DNA of 64,000 nt from Pelagibacteraceae bacterium GOM-A1 (GCA_001704065.1 LHBX01000043.1:1-64000); one strand, 5' to 3'; positions 8,764 through 17,804 are shown, numbered from the stretch's first letter. Numbers and translations are program-made. Notes: generated from the sequence alone by a model not told the origin.

Positions 8764-9692
8764 ACTGGATTACAAAAGCTTTAAGTTTTGGTGAAAAAAT
8801 TAAAAAAGTTTTAAAAAAAAGACCATCAAAAGAGGATATAGCAAACTCAGACTGGACCAGTTGTTGCAAAGGCCCAATATTAAAAAAAGATCTTGAAGAA
8901 AATTTATGGGTTTGCAACTCATGTGGAAAACATCATAGAATTAATTGTCGACAAAGATTTGATATTATTTTTGGAAGAAATGCTTACGAAATACTTGATA
9001 CACCAATTCCTGCAGAAGATCCACTTGGATGGGTAGATACCAAATCTTATAAAGATAGATTAAAATCTGCACGAAAGAAAACTAATCAAAATTCAGCTGT
9101 GATGATTGCTAAAGGAAGAATAAATGGCGTCGAAGTGACAGCCGGAGCGATAAATTTTGAGTTTATTGGTGGTTCTGTTGGAGCCGCAGAAGGTGAGGCA
9201 ATTATTTATGGTGTTCAACACGCTATTGACAATCAAACACCATTTGTCTTCTTTCCTTGTGGTGGTGGACAGAGAATGTTTGAGTCTCCCATTGCACTTG
9301 CAAATATGACTAGAACTACCCTTGCTATTAATGAACTTAAAAAAAATAATCTCCCCTATTTAGTTTGTTTTACAGATCCTACTGCAGGTGGTATTACAGC
9401 ATCATTTGCAATGTTAGGTGATATACATTTTGCCGAACCAGGCTGTTTAATAGCCTTTGCAGGAAAAAGAGTTATACAAGCAACAGTGAAAGAAGAACTT
9501 AGTTCTGACTTTCAAACATCTGAGTTTGTGGAAAAGCATGGATTTGTAGACAGAATTGTTAAACGAAAAGATTTAAAAAACGAAATAAGCTTACTATTAT
9601 CAATATTGTTAAAAAAAGATAACGCGGTAAATGAAAAGCAAATAAATGAAACTTCAGACAATATTGAACCGCTTGCAAAAGCTGCATCCTAA
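8760..9692 (+). CDS. accD: Acetyl-CoA carboxylase carboxyltransferase subunit beta
   Basis: 310 residues. With AccA it transfers carboxyl from biotin to acetyl-CoA to make malonyl-CoA for fatty acid synthesis. The N-terminal zinc-ribbon region reads WTSCCKGPIL then VCNSCGKHHRI. The second ligand pair is a normal CxxC, but the first is an adjacent Cys-Cys instead of CxxC, so metal binding may be altered. The carboxyltransferase core includes the glycine-rich GGSVGAAEGEA and PCGGGQRM segments. It overlaps folC by 47 bp. Confidence 0.94.
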   Translation: MNWITKALSFGEKIKKVLKKRPSKEDIANSDWTSCCKGPILKKDLEENLWVCNSCGKHHRINCRQRFDIIFGRNAYEILDTPIPAEDPLGWVDTKSYKDRLKSARKKTNQNSAVMIAKGRINGVEVTAGAINFEFIGGSVGAAEGEAIIYGVQHAIDNQTPFVFFPCGGGQRMFESPIALANMTRTTLAINELKKNNLPYLVCFTDPTAGGITASFAMLGDIHFAEPGCLIAFAGKRVIQATVKEELSSDFQTSEFVEKHGFVDRIVKRKDLKNEISLLLSILLKKDNAVNEKQINETSDNIEPLAKAAS

Positions 9693-10911
9693 AGAAATCG
9701 ACCTAAGTCTAGATAGAGTTAAAAATCTTTGTAAAAAATTAGGTGATCCTCAAAAAAAATTAAAATACATATCTGTAGTTGGAACAAATGGAAAGTATTC
9801 AACTATACAGGCAGTAAGATCAATTTTAAGAACAGCTAATATAGATTGTAATATTTATACTAGTCCACATATTCAAAAAATTAATGAGAGATTTATTTTT
9901 AATGACAAAGAAATATCTGACGATAACTTGTCTAAGTTATTAATAGAAGTTGAAAATGTTAATAATGGAGAACAGATAACTTACTTCGAAATATTAACTG
10001 CAGCATATTTTTATCATGCAAGTAAATTCAAAGACAAAATAAATATTATAGAAAGTGGTCTATTTCATAGATTTGATGCAACAAATATTATTGATAATAA
10101 TTTATCTAGTATTGTTACTTCAATAGGTTTAGATCATTTAGACTGGTTACCAAAAAATGAGCAAAATATTGAAAAAATTGTTTATGAAAAAACCTCATCC
10201 CTTCTAAATTCTACTATTATAGTTAGCAAACAAAGCTCAGATGAAACCTTAAATTTAATAAAAAAAACAATTAATAATAATCAGTCAAAAAAAATCGTTT
10301 ATAAAGATCAATTTAATTATTCATTAAACGAGAATGGTTTTATTTATTATGAAGATGAATATGGTGGTTTAAAATTACCAAAACCAAATCTTTTAGGTAA
10401 TTTTCAAATTGATAATTGTGCGACTGCTATTGCTACAGTAAGAAATTTACAACTGGGAGTAAAAGATGAAAATATTAAAGAAGGTATTACTAGGATAAAA
10501 AGTATTGCAAGACTTCAAGAAATTAAATCTGGAAAGCTTAAAAATATTTGTAAGGATAATAGATTATATTTAGATGGCTCACATAATCCTTTGGGTGCAA
10601 AAGCTCTTAATGAATATTTAAATACTCTTGATTGTAAAAAGCATTTAATTCTAGGAATGATGTCTAATAAAGCTCACGAGGAATATTTAAGCAAATTTAA
10701 TAATATATCTTCCATAACAACAATTGATATTCCTAACCAACCAAATGCTATCAAAGGAATAGATTTAAAGGAAAAATTAAATAAATATCATAATGTAAGT
10801 TATAAAAAATCTATTGAAGAGGCTCTTAATTCATTAAATCTAGAGAAAGAGGATTTGATAATCATAACTGGGTCTTTATATCTTGCTGGTGAGCTACTTA
10901 ATTTGAATTAA
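9646..10911 (+). CDS. folC: Dihydrofolate synthase / folylpolyglutamate synthase
   Basis: 421 residues, Mur-ligase family. It adds glutamate to dihydropteroate and folates using ATP. The P-loop at about 46-53 reads GTNGKYST where the family normally has GKGST, so Tyr replaces a glycine. Later motifs are intact: GLDHLDWLP, the CATAI helix and DGSHNPLGAKAL. The start at 9646 overlaps accD by 47 bp but gives the conserved N-terminal helix, and a later start would remove it. The stop overlaps the convergent trxA stop by 4 bp, so there is no room for a terminator between them. Confidence 0.92.
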   Translation: MKLQTILNRLQKLHPKEIDLSLDRVKNLCKKLGDPQKKLKYISVVGTNGKYSTIQAVRSILRTANIDCNIYTSPHIQKINERFIFNDKEISDDNLSKLLIEVENVNNGEQITYFEILTAAYFYHASKFKDKINIIESGLFHRFDATNIIDNNLSSIVTSIGLDHLDWLPKNEQNIEKIVYEKTSSLLNSTIIVSKQSSDETLNLIKKTINNNQSKKIVYKDQFNYSLNENGFIYYEDEYGGLKLPKPNLLGNFQIDNCATAIATVRNLQLGVKDENIKEGITRIKSIARLQEIKSGKLKNICKDNRLYLDGSHNPLGAKALNEYLNTLDCKKHLILGMMSNKAHEEYLSKFNNISSITTIDIPNQPNAIKGIDLKEKLNKYHNVSYKKSIEEALNSLNLEKEDLIIITGSLYLAGELLNLN

Positions 10912-11228
10912 ATATTTTCTTTTATAAAAGCAACTATATCGCTCTTTGGTGTAGCTCCAACTTTAGTTGCTTTTAACTCTCCACCTTTAAATAAAAGCAT
11001 TGTTGGAATTCCTCGAACACCATACTTGGTGGGCATATTAGGTTCTGAGTCTATGTCATGTTTTGCAATGACAATATCATTTGCCATCTCCTCTGAAATT
11101 TCCTCTAAAATTGGCCCAACCATTTTACAAGGTCCACACCATTCGGCCCAAAAATCTACTAAAACAGGTTTCTCATTTTTTAAAACTTGTTCTTCAAATT
11201 TTTCGTCTGTAACTTTTAATGTTGCCAT
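10908..11228 (-). CDS. trxA: Thioredoxin
   Basis: 106 residues with the WAEWCGPCK redox motif and the cis-Pro in RGIPTMLLF. It is a cytoplasmic thiol-disulfide reductant, for example for ribonucleotide reductase and methionine sulfoxide reductase. It is convergent with folC and has its own plausible sigma-70-type promoter at 11235-11262, in the 66-nt gap from sbcB. Confidence 0.97.
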   Translation of the reverse strand: MATLKVTDEKFEEQVLKNEKPVLVDFWAEWCGPCKMVGPILEEISEEMANDIVIAKHDIDSEPNMPTKYGVRGIPTMLLFKGGELKATKVGATPKSDIVAFIKENI

Positions 11229-11234
11229 AGGCTT

Positions 11235-11262
11235 TTTATATAAATTAAAATTTTTTTATCAA
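11235..11262 (-). promoter_or_regulatory. Predicted sigma-70-type promoter of trxA
   Basis: On the minus strand, TTGATA (11262-11257) is followed by a 16-bp spacer and TATAAA (11240-11235), just upstream of the trxA start. In so AT-rich a genome such matches arise by chance, so support comes mainly from the position. Confidence 0.45.
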
Positions 11263-11294
11263 TAGTTAAAAGAAATATGTTAAAATTATCCACA

Positions 11295-12728
11295 TTAGAC
11301 ATTTTCATACTTTTGCTGTATTGACATTGCGTATTCATTGAACTCGTCTAGTAGCATAAGCTTTTCGTTATCATTCTCATTGGTATATTTTTCTCTTAGA
11401 GTATCAATTTCTGTATAAAGTGTTGGAATTGTCCACCATTTTTCTTTCTTTTCACTCAAAATTCGCTTTGCAATTTCTCGTTTTATTGCTTTAAGCATGC
11501 TCTCAGGTAGAACTTCGGGTGCCTCTTGATATATGATTTTTTTTCCAAATCCTACTAAGCGATCATCATCAAATTTATCTAGTAATTTAAGTTTATCTTT
11601 CCATGAAGCTGCATGCCAAGCAGGAAATAAGGAAGTATCTTTATTTGATGTAAATTTAGTATAGATGCTTTCTTCAGCATATATATCTTCTTGTGTTTTA
11701 GACTGTTCTTTTTCTTCAGCAATCTCTCTTAATGCATGAAGTATATTTTGAGAAAATTTCTCATTATTTTTAACAATATCTGCCCTTTTATTAATTAATG
11801 ATTTATCCATAGCAATGTAAGGTTCTGCTTTCATACCATATTTTGCATCAACAATTATTGGGGCCTTATTAGATCTAATAGTTCTTAAGAACTTGGGAGA
11901 CTTTTTCATTTCAACTTTTAGTTCATTTATTGATAAATTTAATAAAGGTTCTATATCAATCCTCAAATCGAATGCATAATACCAACCAGCATATATTGGA
12001 TGCATACAATATTTTTGATGAAGAGGTGCAACTAAATGGAGTCTAGATTTACCATAATAATATTCATTTAAAGTAATAATTTCCCCTTTCTTAATTATGG
12101 TTTCAGTATCAGATTTATTTGCAGTTTTGAAAAAAGATTTCCAAGTCTCCGGTTGTTTTTTTTTGACAATGTTTAAAACTTTAGCAGTCATTATACTATC
12201 ACTTAATGCGCTATGAGCGTCAGTTGAATCTATACCTTGCATTCTAGCTAATGATTCTAATTTAAATACTGCATTGTTTTTTTCATTAAATTCTACTTCT
12301 AGAATTGAAGGGTCAATTGCATAAGCAGCACGAGCAATATTAATGCCATCATGTCTTTTGTTGGGAGCGGCATTTGTAAGATATGGATATCTAATCCCTT
12401 TAAAAAACTCTTTTCTTATCATTTCATCGTCAAATCCAATATTAGACCAACCAAGAAATACTGCGGGGCTCCATTTTTTAAATATTTTTTCAACTTCTGC
12501 TAACATTTGATAATGAGAAAGATTAGTTTGAGTTAATTGCTTTATAGATGTTTTATTTACAATAAGTGCCATGGCCTGAAAGATTTCTCCTTCAGGTAAA
12601 CTGCATCTTAAGTTAAATCTGTCTTTCTCTTTAAAGTTTTCATCAACTAAAACTCCACCAATTTCAATGATGCTCCCGAAGTCAGTGCTTGCACTCGATG
12701 ATTCTATGTCCCAAATTGCTAAATTCAT
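11295..12728 (-). CDS. sbcB: Exodeoxyribonuclease I
   Basis: 477 residues, the usual length of SbcB/ExoI (about 475). It degrades single-stranded DNA 3' to 5' and acts in mismatch repair and recombination. DnaQ-type exonuclease motifs are complete: Exo I WDIES (D7, E9), Exo II GWSNIGFDDEMIR (93-105) and Exo III with H172 and D177 in DAHSALSDS. The C-terminal ExoI-specific domain (LVGFGKKIIYQEAPEVLP region) is present, which separates it from simple DnaQ proteins. The 124-nt gap upstream holds no gene, only a possible TTGACT -35-like element at 12851-12856. It lies beside the DNA-processing block but lacks the shared CGGTTAT element. Confidence 0.9.
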   Translation of the reverse strand: MNLAIWDIESSSASTDFGSIIEIGGVLVDENFKEKDRFNLRCSLPEGEIFQAMALIVNKTSIKQLTQTNLSHYQMLAEVEKIFKKWSPAVFLGWSNIGFDDEMIRKEFFKGIRYPYLTNAAPNKRHDGINIARAAYAIDPSILEVEFNEKNNAVFKLESLARMQGIDSTDAHSALSDSIMTAKVLNIVKKKQPETWKSFFKTANKSDTETIIKKGEIITLNEYYYGKSRLHLVAPLHQKYCMHPIYAGWYYAFDLRIDIEPLLNLSINELKVEMKKSPKFLRTIRSNKAPIIVDAKYGMKAEPYIAMDKSLINKRADIVKNNEKFSQNILHALREIAEEKEQSKTQEDIYAEESIYTKFTSNKDTSLFPAWHAASWKDKLKLLDKFDDDRLVGFGKKIIYQEAPEVLPESMLKAIKREIAKRILSEKKEKWWTIPTLYTEIDTLREKYTNENDNEKLMLLDEFNEYAMSIQQKYENV

Positions 12729-12852
12729 AATTTTATCCTCAAATTAGCTAATATTTTATGGGTTTTTGGAAAGTTTTTTAAAGACTTAACCATTAGCATA
12801 TAAACGATTAGCTCAGGTATTAATAACTCTTTTATGGATAGGTTAAATAAAG

Positions 12853-13539
12853 TCAAGATATATTATTCAATTCGTAAAACTTTTTAACCCTTCCTAAAAA
12901 TAAATTTTGATACATTTCTAATTCTGCTCCTTCAATTTTAAATTCTTGGAATAAAATATCTTTAGTACATAATAATATTATTCCTGCTTTCATTTTGGTT
13001 CCATGAACAACATCATGAGCTAAAGTGTATGCTCCTAATTGTAAAAAGTAATCTTGTATATATTCACTTTTCTTAACTTTGTTCGCTTGTTTGAAATCTA
13101 TTACGACGGGATTACCTTGGTAAACACCAATAAGGTCTGCTGTTCCAGCGTACTGTTCTGGATAATATAGAGTTTCTTCCATACCATATATTTCCTCTAA
13201 TTTTCCATTAATTCCTTTTTCTATAATTTCTTTAGCCATATTTTTATAAAGTTCATTACTTTCAAAAAAACTATCATTAATTCTACCTCGCAAGTAATTT
13301 TCAATGTATGAATGAAGATTATTTCCACGAGTTGAAGCTTCAGTTTTTATTCTTGTAGCCTCTTTATGTCCTACTCTCTCTTTCCAGTTTGCTAGTGCAG
13401 CTTTTTCCTCTTCAGATTTTGTTGCACTTAGTATTGTTGTTACACTTGGTAGCTTATTATCTCCTAATAAGTACTTTCTGTAACCATCTTCTAAAGATCT
13501 AGAAGACTTTGGATAATTAAATTTGTTGCTCCACTTCAT
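12853..13539 (-). CDS. MGME1-like PD-(D/E)XK single-strand DNA exonuclease
   Basis: 228 residues. The N-terminal LPSVTTILSATKSEEEKAAL and NWKERVG segments resemble the mitochondrial genome maintenance exonuclease (MGME1) family, which also occurs in phages. The nuclease core is clear: TRGNNLHSYIE (70-80, helix with H76), AGTADLIG (D135), VVIDFKQA (D148 and K150, the D-x-K pair) and QLGAY (167-171). Such RecB/Cas4-like nucleases trim single-stranded DNA ends. The start lies 7 nt after the rmuC stop on the same strand, so the two are probably co-transcribed. The nuclease fold is confident; which substrate it takes is not known from the sequence. Confidence 0.8.
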   Translation of the reverse strand: MKWSNKFNYPKSSRSLEDGYRKYLLGDNKLPSVTTILSATKSEEEKAALANWKERVGHKEATRIKTEASTRGNNLHSYIENYLRGRINDSFFESNELYKNMAKEIIEKGINGKLEEIYGMEETLYYPEQYAGTADLIGVYQGNPVVIDFKQANKVKKSEYIQDYFLQLGAYTLAHDVVHGTKMKAGIILLCTKDILFQEFKIEGAELEMYQNLFLGRVKKFYELNNIS

Positions 13540-13546
13540 TCATTTT

Positions 13547-14620
13547 TTATGAAACTTTTCTTTTTTCAACTTGTCCGTAGCTGCTTATTGGTGATGGTGT
13601 GTCTGGATCTGGATCATTATCATCATTTGGATTTTTTATAGAATCGATACTTCTATTAATTGCTCTTGCATCTTTACCAAAACTATCAACAACTGACATA
13701 GCTTCCTCTAATTTTTTTCTTAAAACTAAAACATTATTAAAATGCATATTAAATCTTGTACTTATTTTCTTTAGATGATCATATATTTCTGACGCATGTT
13801 TTTTAATTCTTAAACTTTGGAAACCCATATGCAGAGATTGTAAATAGCCAGATAAATTATTAGGGCCCATAATAGTTACTTTATATTTCTTCATTAATTC
13901 TTGGGTTAATAATTCTTTTGTTGAAGGATCTTGGTAGTTAGCTAACTCTAAAAATAAACTTTCAGTTGGAGCGTAAACAATTGCAAAATCAGTTGTTTTT
14001 GGTGGCACTATGTATTTTTCGTTCACGCTTTTAGCTTTTTCTTTAAATGCTCTAGCAAGTTTGGTTCTTGCATCAGCCATAGCTTTTTTATCATCTTCCT
14101 GATGAGCATCCTGGATGGCCTTAAATCTTTCAACTGGAAAGTGGCTATCAACTGGAACCAAAATCCCATCTTGAAGCTTAATTGCAAACTCAACATTTTC
14201 ACTCGTATCTTCTTTCATTTTTACATTTGATAAATATTGAGATGCTGGCAACAAATCCTTAATCAGCGAGCCCAAACTAAACTCAGCTAAGGTTCCATAC
14301 TTTTTTACACCTGCTAAAATTTGATTTATCCCCTTCTGACTTTCATTAAGATTTTCAACCTGAGTGTTAAAGTTTGATACTTTTTCATTAACTGTGGTCA
14401 AAGCACTAGACATATCTTTTGTTACATTTTGAGATAAATTATTAAATGATGAGGACATTTGGTTTATTGAGTTGTTAACTGATGATTTCAGCTCATTTAA
14501 TTGAATTTGTAGAGAGTCGTCTTCCACTTTATTTTTTTGCTCATTTCTTTTTAACAACAAAACAACTGATGAAATTACACCAATTAAAATTAAACTTAAA
14601 ATTAACACCTCTAATGTCAT
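13547..14620 (-). CDS. rmuC: DNA recombination protein RmuC
   Basis: 357 residues. It has an N-terminal membrane segment (about 5-23), a coiled-coil stretch rich in Asn/Gln/Ser (about 35-110), then the RmuC nuclease-like domain with conserved DGILVPVDSHFPVERF and VPPKTTDFAIVYAPTE blocks. RmuC proteins limit inversion at short inverted repeats and belong to the restriction-endonuclease-like superfamily. It is the first gene of a leftward unit with the MGME1-like nuclease. A CGGTTAT element lies 10 nt upstream, mirrored by the element in front of the divergent ATPase gene. Confidence 0.9.
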   Translation of the reverse strand: MTLEVLILSLILIGVISSVVLLLKRNEQKNKVEDDSLQIQLNELKSSVNNSINQMSSSFNNLSQNVTKDMSSALTTVNEKVSNFNTQVENLNESQKGINQILAGVKKYGTLAEFSLGSLIKDLLPASQYLSNVKMKEDTSENVEFAIKLQDGILVPVDSHFPVERFKAIQDAHQEDDKKAMADARTKLARAFKEKAKSVNEKYIVPPKTTDFAIVYAPTESLFLELANYQDPSTKELLTQELMKKYKVTIMGPNNLSGYLQSLHMGFQSLRIKKHASEIYDHLKKISTRFNMHFNNVLVLRKKLEEAMSVVDSFGKDARAINRSIDSIKNPNDDNDPDPDTPSPISSYGQVEKRKVS

Positions 14621-14627
14621 AATTTTT

Positions 14628-14646
14628 TTTATAACCGCATTAATTT
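14628..14646 (-). promoter_or_regulatory. Shared CGGTTAT element upstream of rmuC (copy 1)
   Basis: The minus strand reads AAATTAATGCGGTTATAAA. The core CGGTTAT is at 14637-14631, ending 10 nt before the rmuC start. A TTGTTT hexamer upstream and TTATAA in the element give a possible -35/-10 pair with an 18-bp spacer. See copies at 14676-14694 and 17869-17887. Confidence 0.6.
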
Positions 14647-14675
14647 AAAATTAAACAAAAAAATAATTTAAATAT

Positions 14676-14694
14676 CAATTTATACGGTTATTAT
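14676..14694 (+). promoter_or_regulatory. Shared CGGTTAT element upstream of the DUF3696-type ATPase gene (copy 2)
   Basis: The plus strand reads CAATTTATACGGTTATTAT. The core is at 14685-14691, 17 nt before the ATPase gene start. It lies in inverted orientation to copy 1, with core centres 54 bp apart. A TATAAT hexamer at 14692-14697 overlaps the flank. Confidence 0.6.
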
Positions 14695-14708
14695 AATATT
14701 TTATAAAT

Positions 14709-16502
14709 ATGACTAAATTTACAATTAACTCATTGTTATTAGAAAATTACAGAAGTTATGGAAAAGAAACCCAGATAAATTTTGGATCTCAAATTACTTT
14801 AATATTTGGCAAAGGCAGTGTTGGTAAAAGTACAATAATAGATGCTATTCAATCACTTCATATTGCCAATGAAAATGAGGTTGATTTGGTAGAAAAAACT
14901 TACAAATTACTAACTACAAAGAACTTTTCGAAAAAAAAACAAAAATCTTATGATTATTTTACATTAGGACTTTCCTGTAGAGAGGAACATTCTGATGATG
15001 ATATAAGTATTAAATCAATAAAAAAAGACTTTGCAACGGGTGATATACCTAAAATAGGATATACAGATTATCCTGCCAAAATTGCTCTATATTCTAACGA
15101 AGGATCAAATCTTGATACTAATCCTTTTGATGAAAAAAATAAATATATAAGCACACTAAATTTACCTTTAGTAACAAAAGAAGATAAAGATCTCAAAAAT
15201 TTTAGCTGCTCAACAATTGAAAGTTTTAGAAATGAAAATTCGTGGAAAAAACTGCATGAATTTACAAATAAAAAAAGCAAGGAATTATTAAAGTATTTTA
15301 AGAAAGTAGAAGATTTTGAAAAAAAATATGATGAGATTAACAAAAAGTTAAACGACGCTGAAAAACGAAAAAAAAGTAATGAAGCGAGTTTACTTCAAAA
15401 AGAATTAGATAAAGTATTTGATAAAGAATTTTCTGCTGAGGGATTTTCAGCAGTATGGTTTCCAATGGGTAGTCGAAGGGAAAAATATCAAAAATTTGTT
15501 GAAAAAGGGTCAAGTCTCAAAGAATTTATAAATTTTATTGAAGATGATATTAGACTTAATAAGGTATATTTATACAAAAGTAATCGACTTTACTCTAGAA
15601 GTAGTTATGAAAAAAATTTTTCTAGAAAAAGAGTAGATAAAATTTTATTAAAAAATAAAATAAAATTTCAGTCTCAACCATTTTATAATACAACAAGTTT
15701 AGCAGAATTTCTTTGCTATACTCTGACAGAGATAATTCATACCTCTTCAGGTCGTATGGATGAGCAGTTTTCTTTACCCATCATCCCGAGTAGAGATAAT
15801 TTTAGGTGGGGCAACAAAATCGGAGAGGAAATTATCCTTAGTCCAGATAAGATATTTGAGTTATGTGATAAATCATTCAAGCCACTTTTGGCTCAGATTA
15901 AAACAGTGCGTCATCAAGAAAATTTTAATAATTTGATTAAAAGCTTAAGTCAGTTTAGCGCAGCAAATCCATCTGCATCTGAATTTAACGACATAGTTGA
16001 TCAAAATTCAAAATCAATTAATAAATGGTTAAAAGAATTTGAATATGATTTTAAAATTACAGTTGATAAAATAGGATTAACTGGAGAAACTGAGATAAAT
16101 CACCAAAAAAACGGTTACAAAATACCATCTGACTTTGGTGGGTCTGGGGCACGTTACTTATTAACATATTTAACTGAACTTCTCGATTCCACTAATAAAA
16201 CTTTATTAATTGAAGAACCAGAGAAAGCACTTCACGCATCACTACAAATTAAATTAGCAAAACTTTTTACAGAGGTAAGTAAAAAGAACCAACTCATAAT
16301 TGAAACCCACAGTGAAAATTTACTATTAGGTATTCTTAAAGAAATTAGAGATAAGAACCTTAATCATAATAAAGTAAAAGTTCTCTACGTTTACATGGAA
16401 AATGGACAATCTAAGATTGATGAGGTTCAATTAAATGAAAAAGGTGGTTTTAGATCAAAATGGAGAGATGGTTTTTTTACGGAAAAATTAGATCTTTTAT
16501 AA
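14709..16502 (+). CDS. OLD/RecF-like AAA ATPase with DUF3696-type C-terminus
   Basis: 597 residues. N-terminal LLLENYRSYG leads into Walker A GKGSVGKST (34-42). A charged coiled-coil insertion lies at about 190-245. The second half of the nucleotide-binding domain has the signature-like DFGGSGARY (about 477), Walker B LLIEEPE (about 498) and H-loop ETHSENLLL (about 531). The tail, with a KIDEVQLNEKGG stretch and a final DGFFTEKLDLL, resembles DUF3696-type ATPases. There is no TOPRIM domain, so it is not a classical OLD nuclease. ATPases of this type often drive an effector encoded next door, and the gene ends exactly where the unknown 16503 gene begins. Divergent from rmuC. Confidence 0.75.
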   Translation: MTKFTINSLLLENYRSYGKETQINFGSQITLIFGKGSVGKSTIIDAIQSLHIANENEVDLVEKTYKLLTTKNFSKKKQKSYDYFTLGLSCREEHSDDDISIKSIKKDFATGDIPKIGYTDYPAKIALYSNEGSNLDTNPFDEKNKYISTLNLPLVTKEDKDLKNFSCSTIESFRNENSWKKLHEFTNKKSKELLKYFKKVEDFEKKYDEINKKLNDAEKRKKSNEASLLQKELDKVFDKEFSAEGFSAVWFPMGSRREKYQKFVEKGSSLKEFINFIEDDIRLNKVYLYKSNRLYSRSSYEKNFSRKRVDKILLKNKIKFQSQPFYNTTSLAEFLCYTLTEIIHTSSGRMDEQFSLPIIPSRDNFRWGNKIGEEIILSPDKIFELCDKSFKPLLAQIKTVRHQENFNNLIKSLSQFSAANPSASEFNDIVDQNSKSINKWLKEFEYDFKITVDKIGLTGETEINHQKNGYKIPSDFGGSGARYLLTYLTELLDSTNKTLLIEEPEKALHASLQIKLAKLFTEVSKKNQLIIETHSENLLLGILKEIRDKNLNHNKVKVLYVYMENGQSKIDEVQLNEKGGFRSKWRDGFFTEKLDLL

Positions 16503-17804
16503 ATGATATACCCCTTGTTTATAAGTCCAAAGTTTTTAATTGAGTTGAAAGATAACGAAAAACTTATGGATAAATTTTCAAATTTTGTAAATAGATTTAA
16601 GGAGTATTGGAATGATATATTTATACTGATTGATGATGAGGATAATAGCTTTACAAAAAAGTTTAAGGAAATAAAGCAAAATTTCGGCCACGAAAGTTAT
16701 GATTTTTTTATTATTTGCGATCTACTTATAAATTCAAGTAAAACCAAAACTATTAAACTCAACAAAAAATTTAAAGATGAAGATGAAATAATAAATTTTT
16801 TGAAAATAGAAAAAAAAATTAAAAATTTAGTTACTTTTCCAAAATATTTCGAAGAAGATAACATTACTTTAAAAAATACACTTCATAAAGTATTATTATC
16901 ATCATTGTCGGAAGAAGAGGCCTTACAAAGAATTATTTCTGTTACAAGATTTTCAAAAAAAATAGTTCTGATAGATCCAAATTTAGCAGATGCTTTAACT
17001 AATTTTAGTCATCAAAAATCTAGGGAGCATAAAAATGATTGTACGCAAATTAAAAGTAAGATAAATGACAAAAATAATGATTTAATTTTTTCTCTAAATA
17101 AAATTATTAAATCAATTTATGCATCAAACTTATTTCAAAAAGATATAAAAATTCAAATTAGGACAACTTTGAATCACAGTAAATTAAATCATTTTAAATT
17201 TGATATAATAGATAATTATAACAAATGGAAAATATTTGAAGATGCAAAGCAAAAAGGTTTTTCAAAATTTTTATGGCCAATTAAAAAGAAAAACACGAAT
17301 TTTCCAAAAAATTATGAAACTTTATATGATGGTAATAAATATTTTTCACTCATAAATAAAGATTTCGATGAGGACGAAGAAAGTTATAATATTAGATTAA
17401 AATCAAGTAGTATCTTGAATGTGGATAGTAAAATTAAACTAGACAAAAAAAAAGAAGCATTTAGTAAAATTGGTGAATTACTCAAATCTAATATGGAGAT
17501 TTGTACTACTAATATCTTAAAAGATTTAAAACCAGAAGTAATTATAAATGAACATTACAAAAATATAAAAAAAATTGATGAAGCAGAGCAAGATATTTAT
17601 TTTAGACATATTTTAGCAGTCGACCTAAGGTCAAGTATGGAATTAAGAAAAAGATTAGATATTTTTGACGCAAAAACAAAAAAATTAAAAAAAATTAACA
17701 GCTGGTATTTAAATTTAGAGGTAGGACCAGATGAAAAAAATTCAGCATTTAATATATTTAGTCATTCATTATACAAACCAGAGGAAATAAATTTCAATCG
17801 ATAG
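16503..17804 (+). CDS. Unknown protein paired with the AAA ATPase
   Basis: 433 residues, no family recognised. It is Lys/Asp/Asn-rich, with no signal peptide or membrane segment, so probably cytoplasmic. The start follows the ATPase stop with no gap, so the two should be made together. A hydrophobic strand followed by Asp (KKIVLIDPNLADAL, about 152-165) precedes a long helical region. Near the end, FRHILAVDL and then RKRLDIFD (about 367-390) faintly resemble the His-x-x-x / GRGLDIF pattern of phospholipase-D-like domains, but the catalytic HxK is not visible. It may be the effector or sensor of a two-gene system. Confidence 0.6.
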   Translation: MIYPLFISPKFLIELKDNEKLMDKFSNFVNRFKEYWNDIFILIDDEDNSFTKKFKEIKQNFGHESYDFFIICDLLINSSKTKTIKLNKKFKDEDEIINFLKIEKKIKNLVTFPKYFEEDNITLKNTLHKVLLSSLSEEEALQRIISVTRFSKKIVLIDPNLADALTNFSHQKSREHKNDCTQIKSKINDKNNDLIFSLNKIIKSIYASNLFQKDIKIQIRTTLNHSKLNHFKFDIIDNYNKWKIFEDAKQKGFSKFLWPIKKKNTNFPKNYETLYDGNKYFSLINKDFDEDEESYNIRLKSSSILNVDSKIKLDKKKEAFSKIGELLKSNMEICTTNILKDLKPEVIINEHYKNIKKIDEAEQDIYFRHILAVDLRSSMELRKRLDIFDAKTKKLKKINSWYLNLEVGPDEKNSAFNIFSHSLYKPEEINFNR

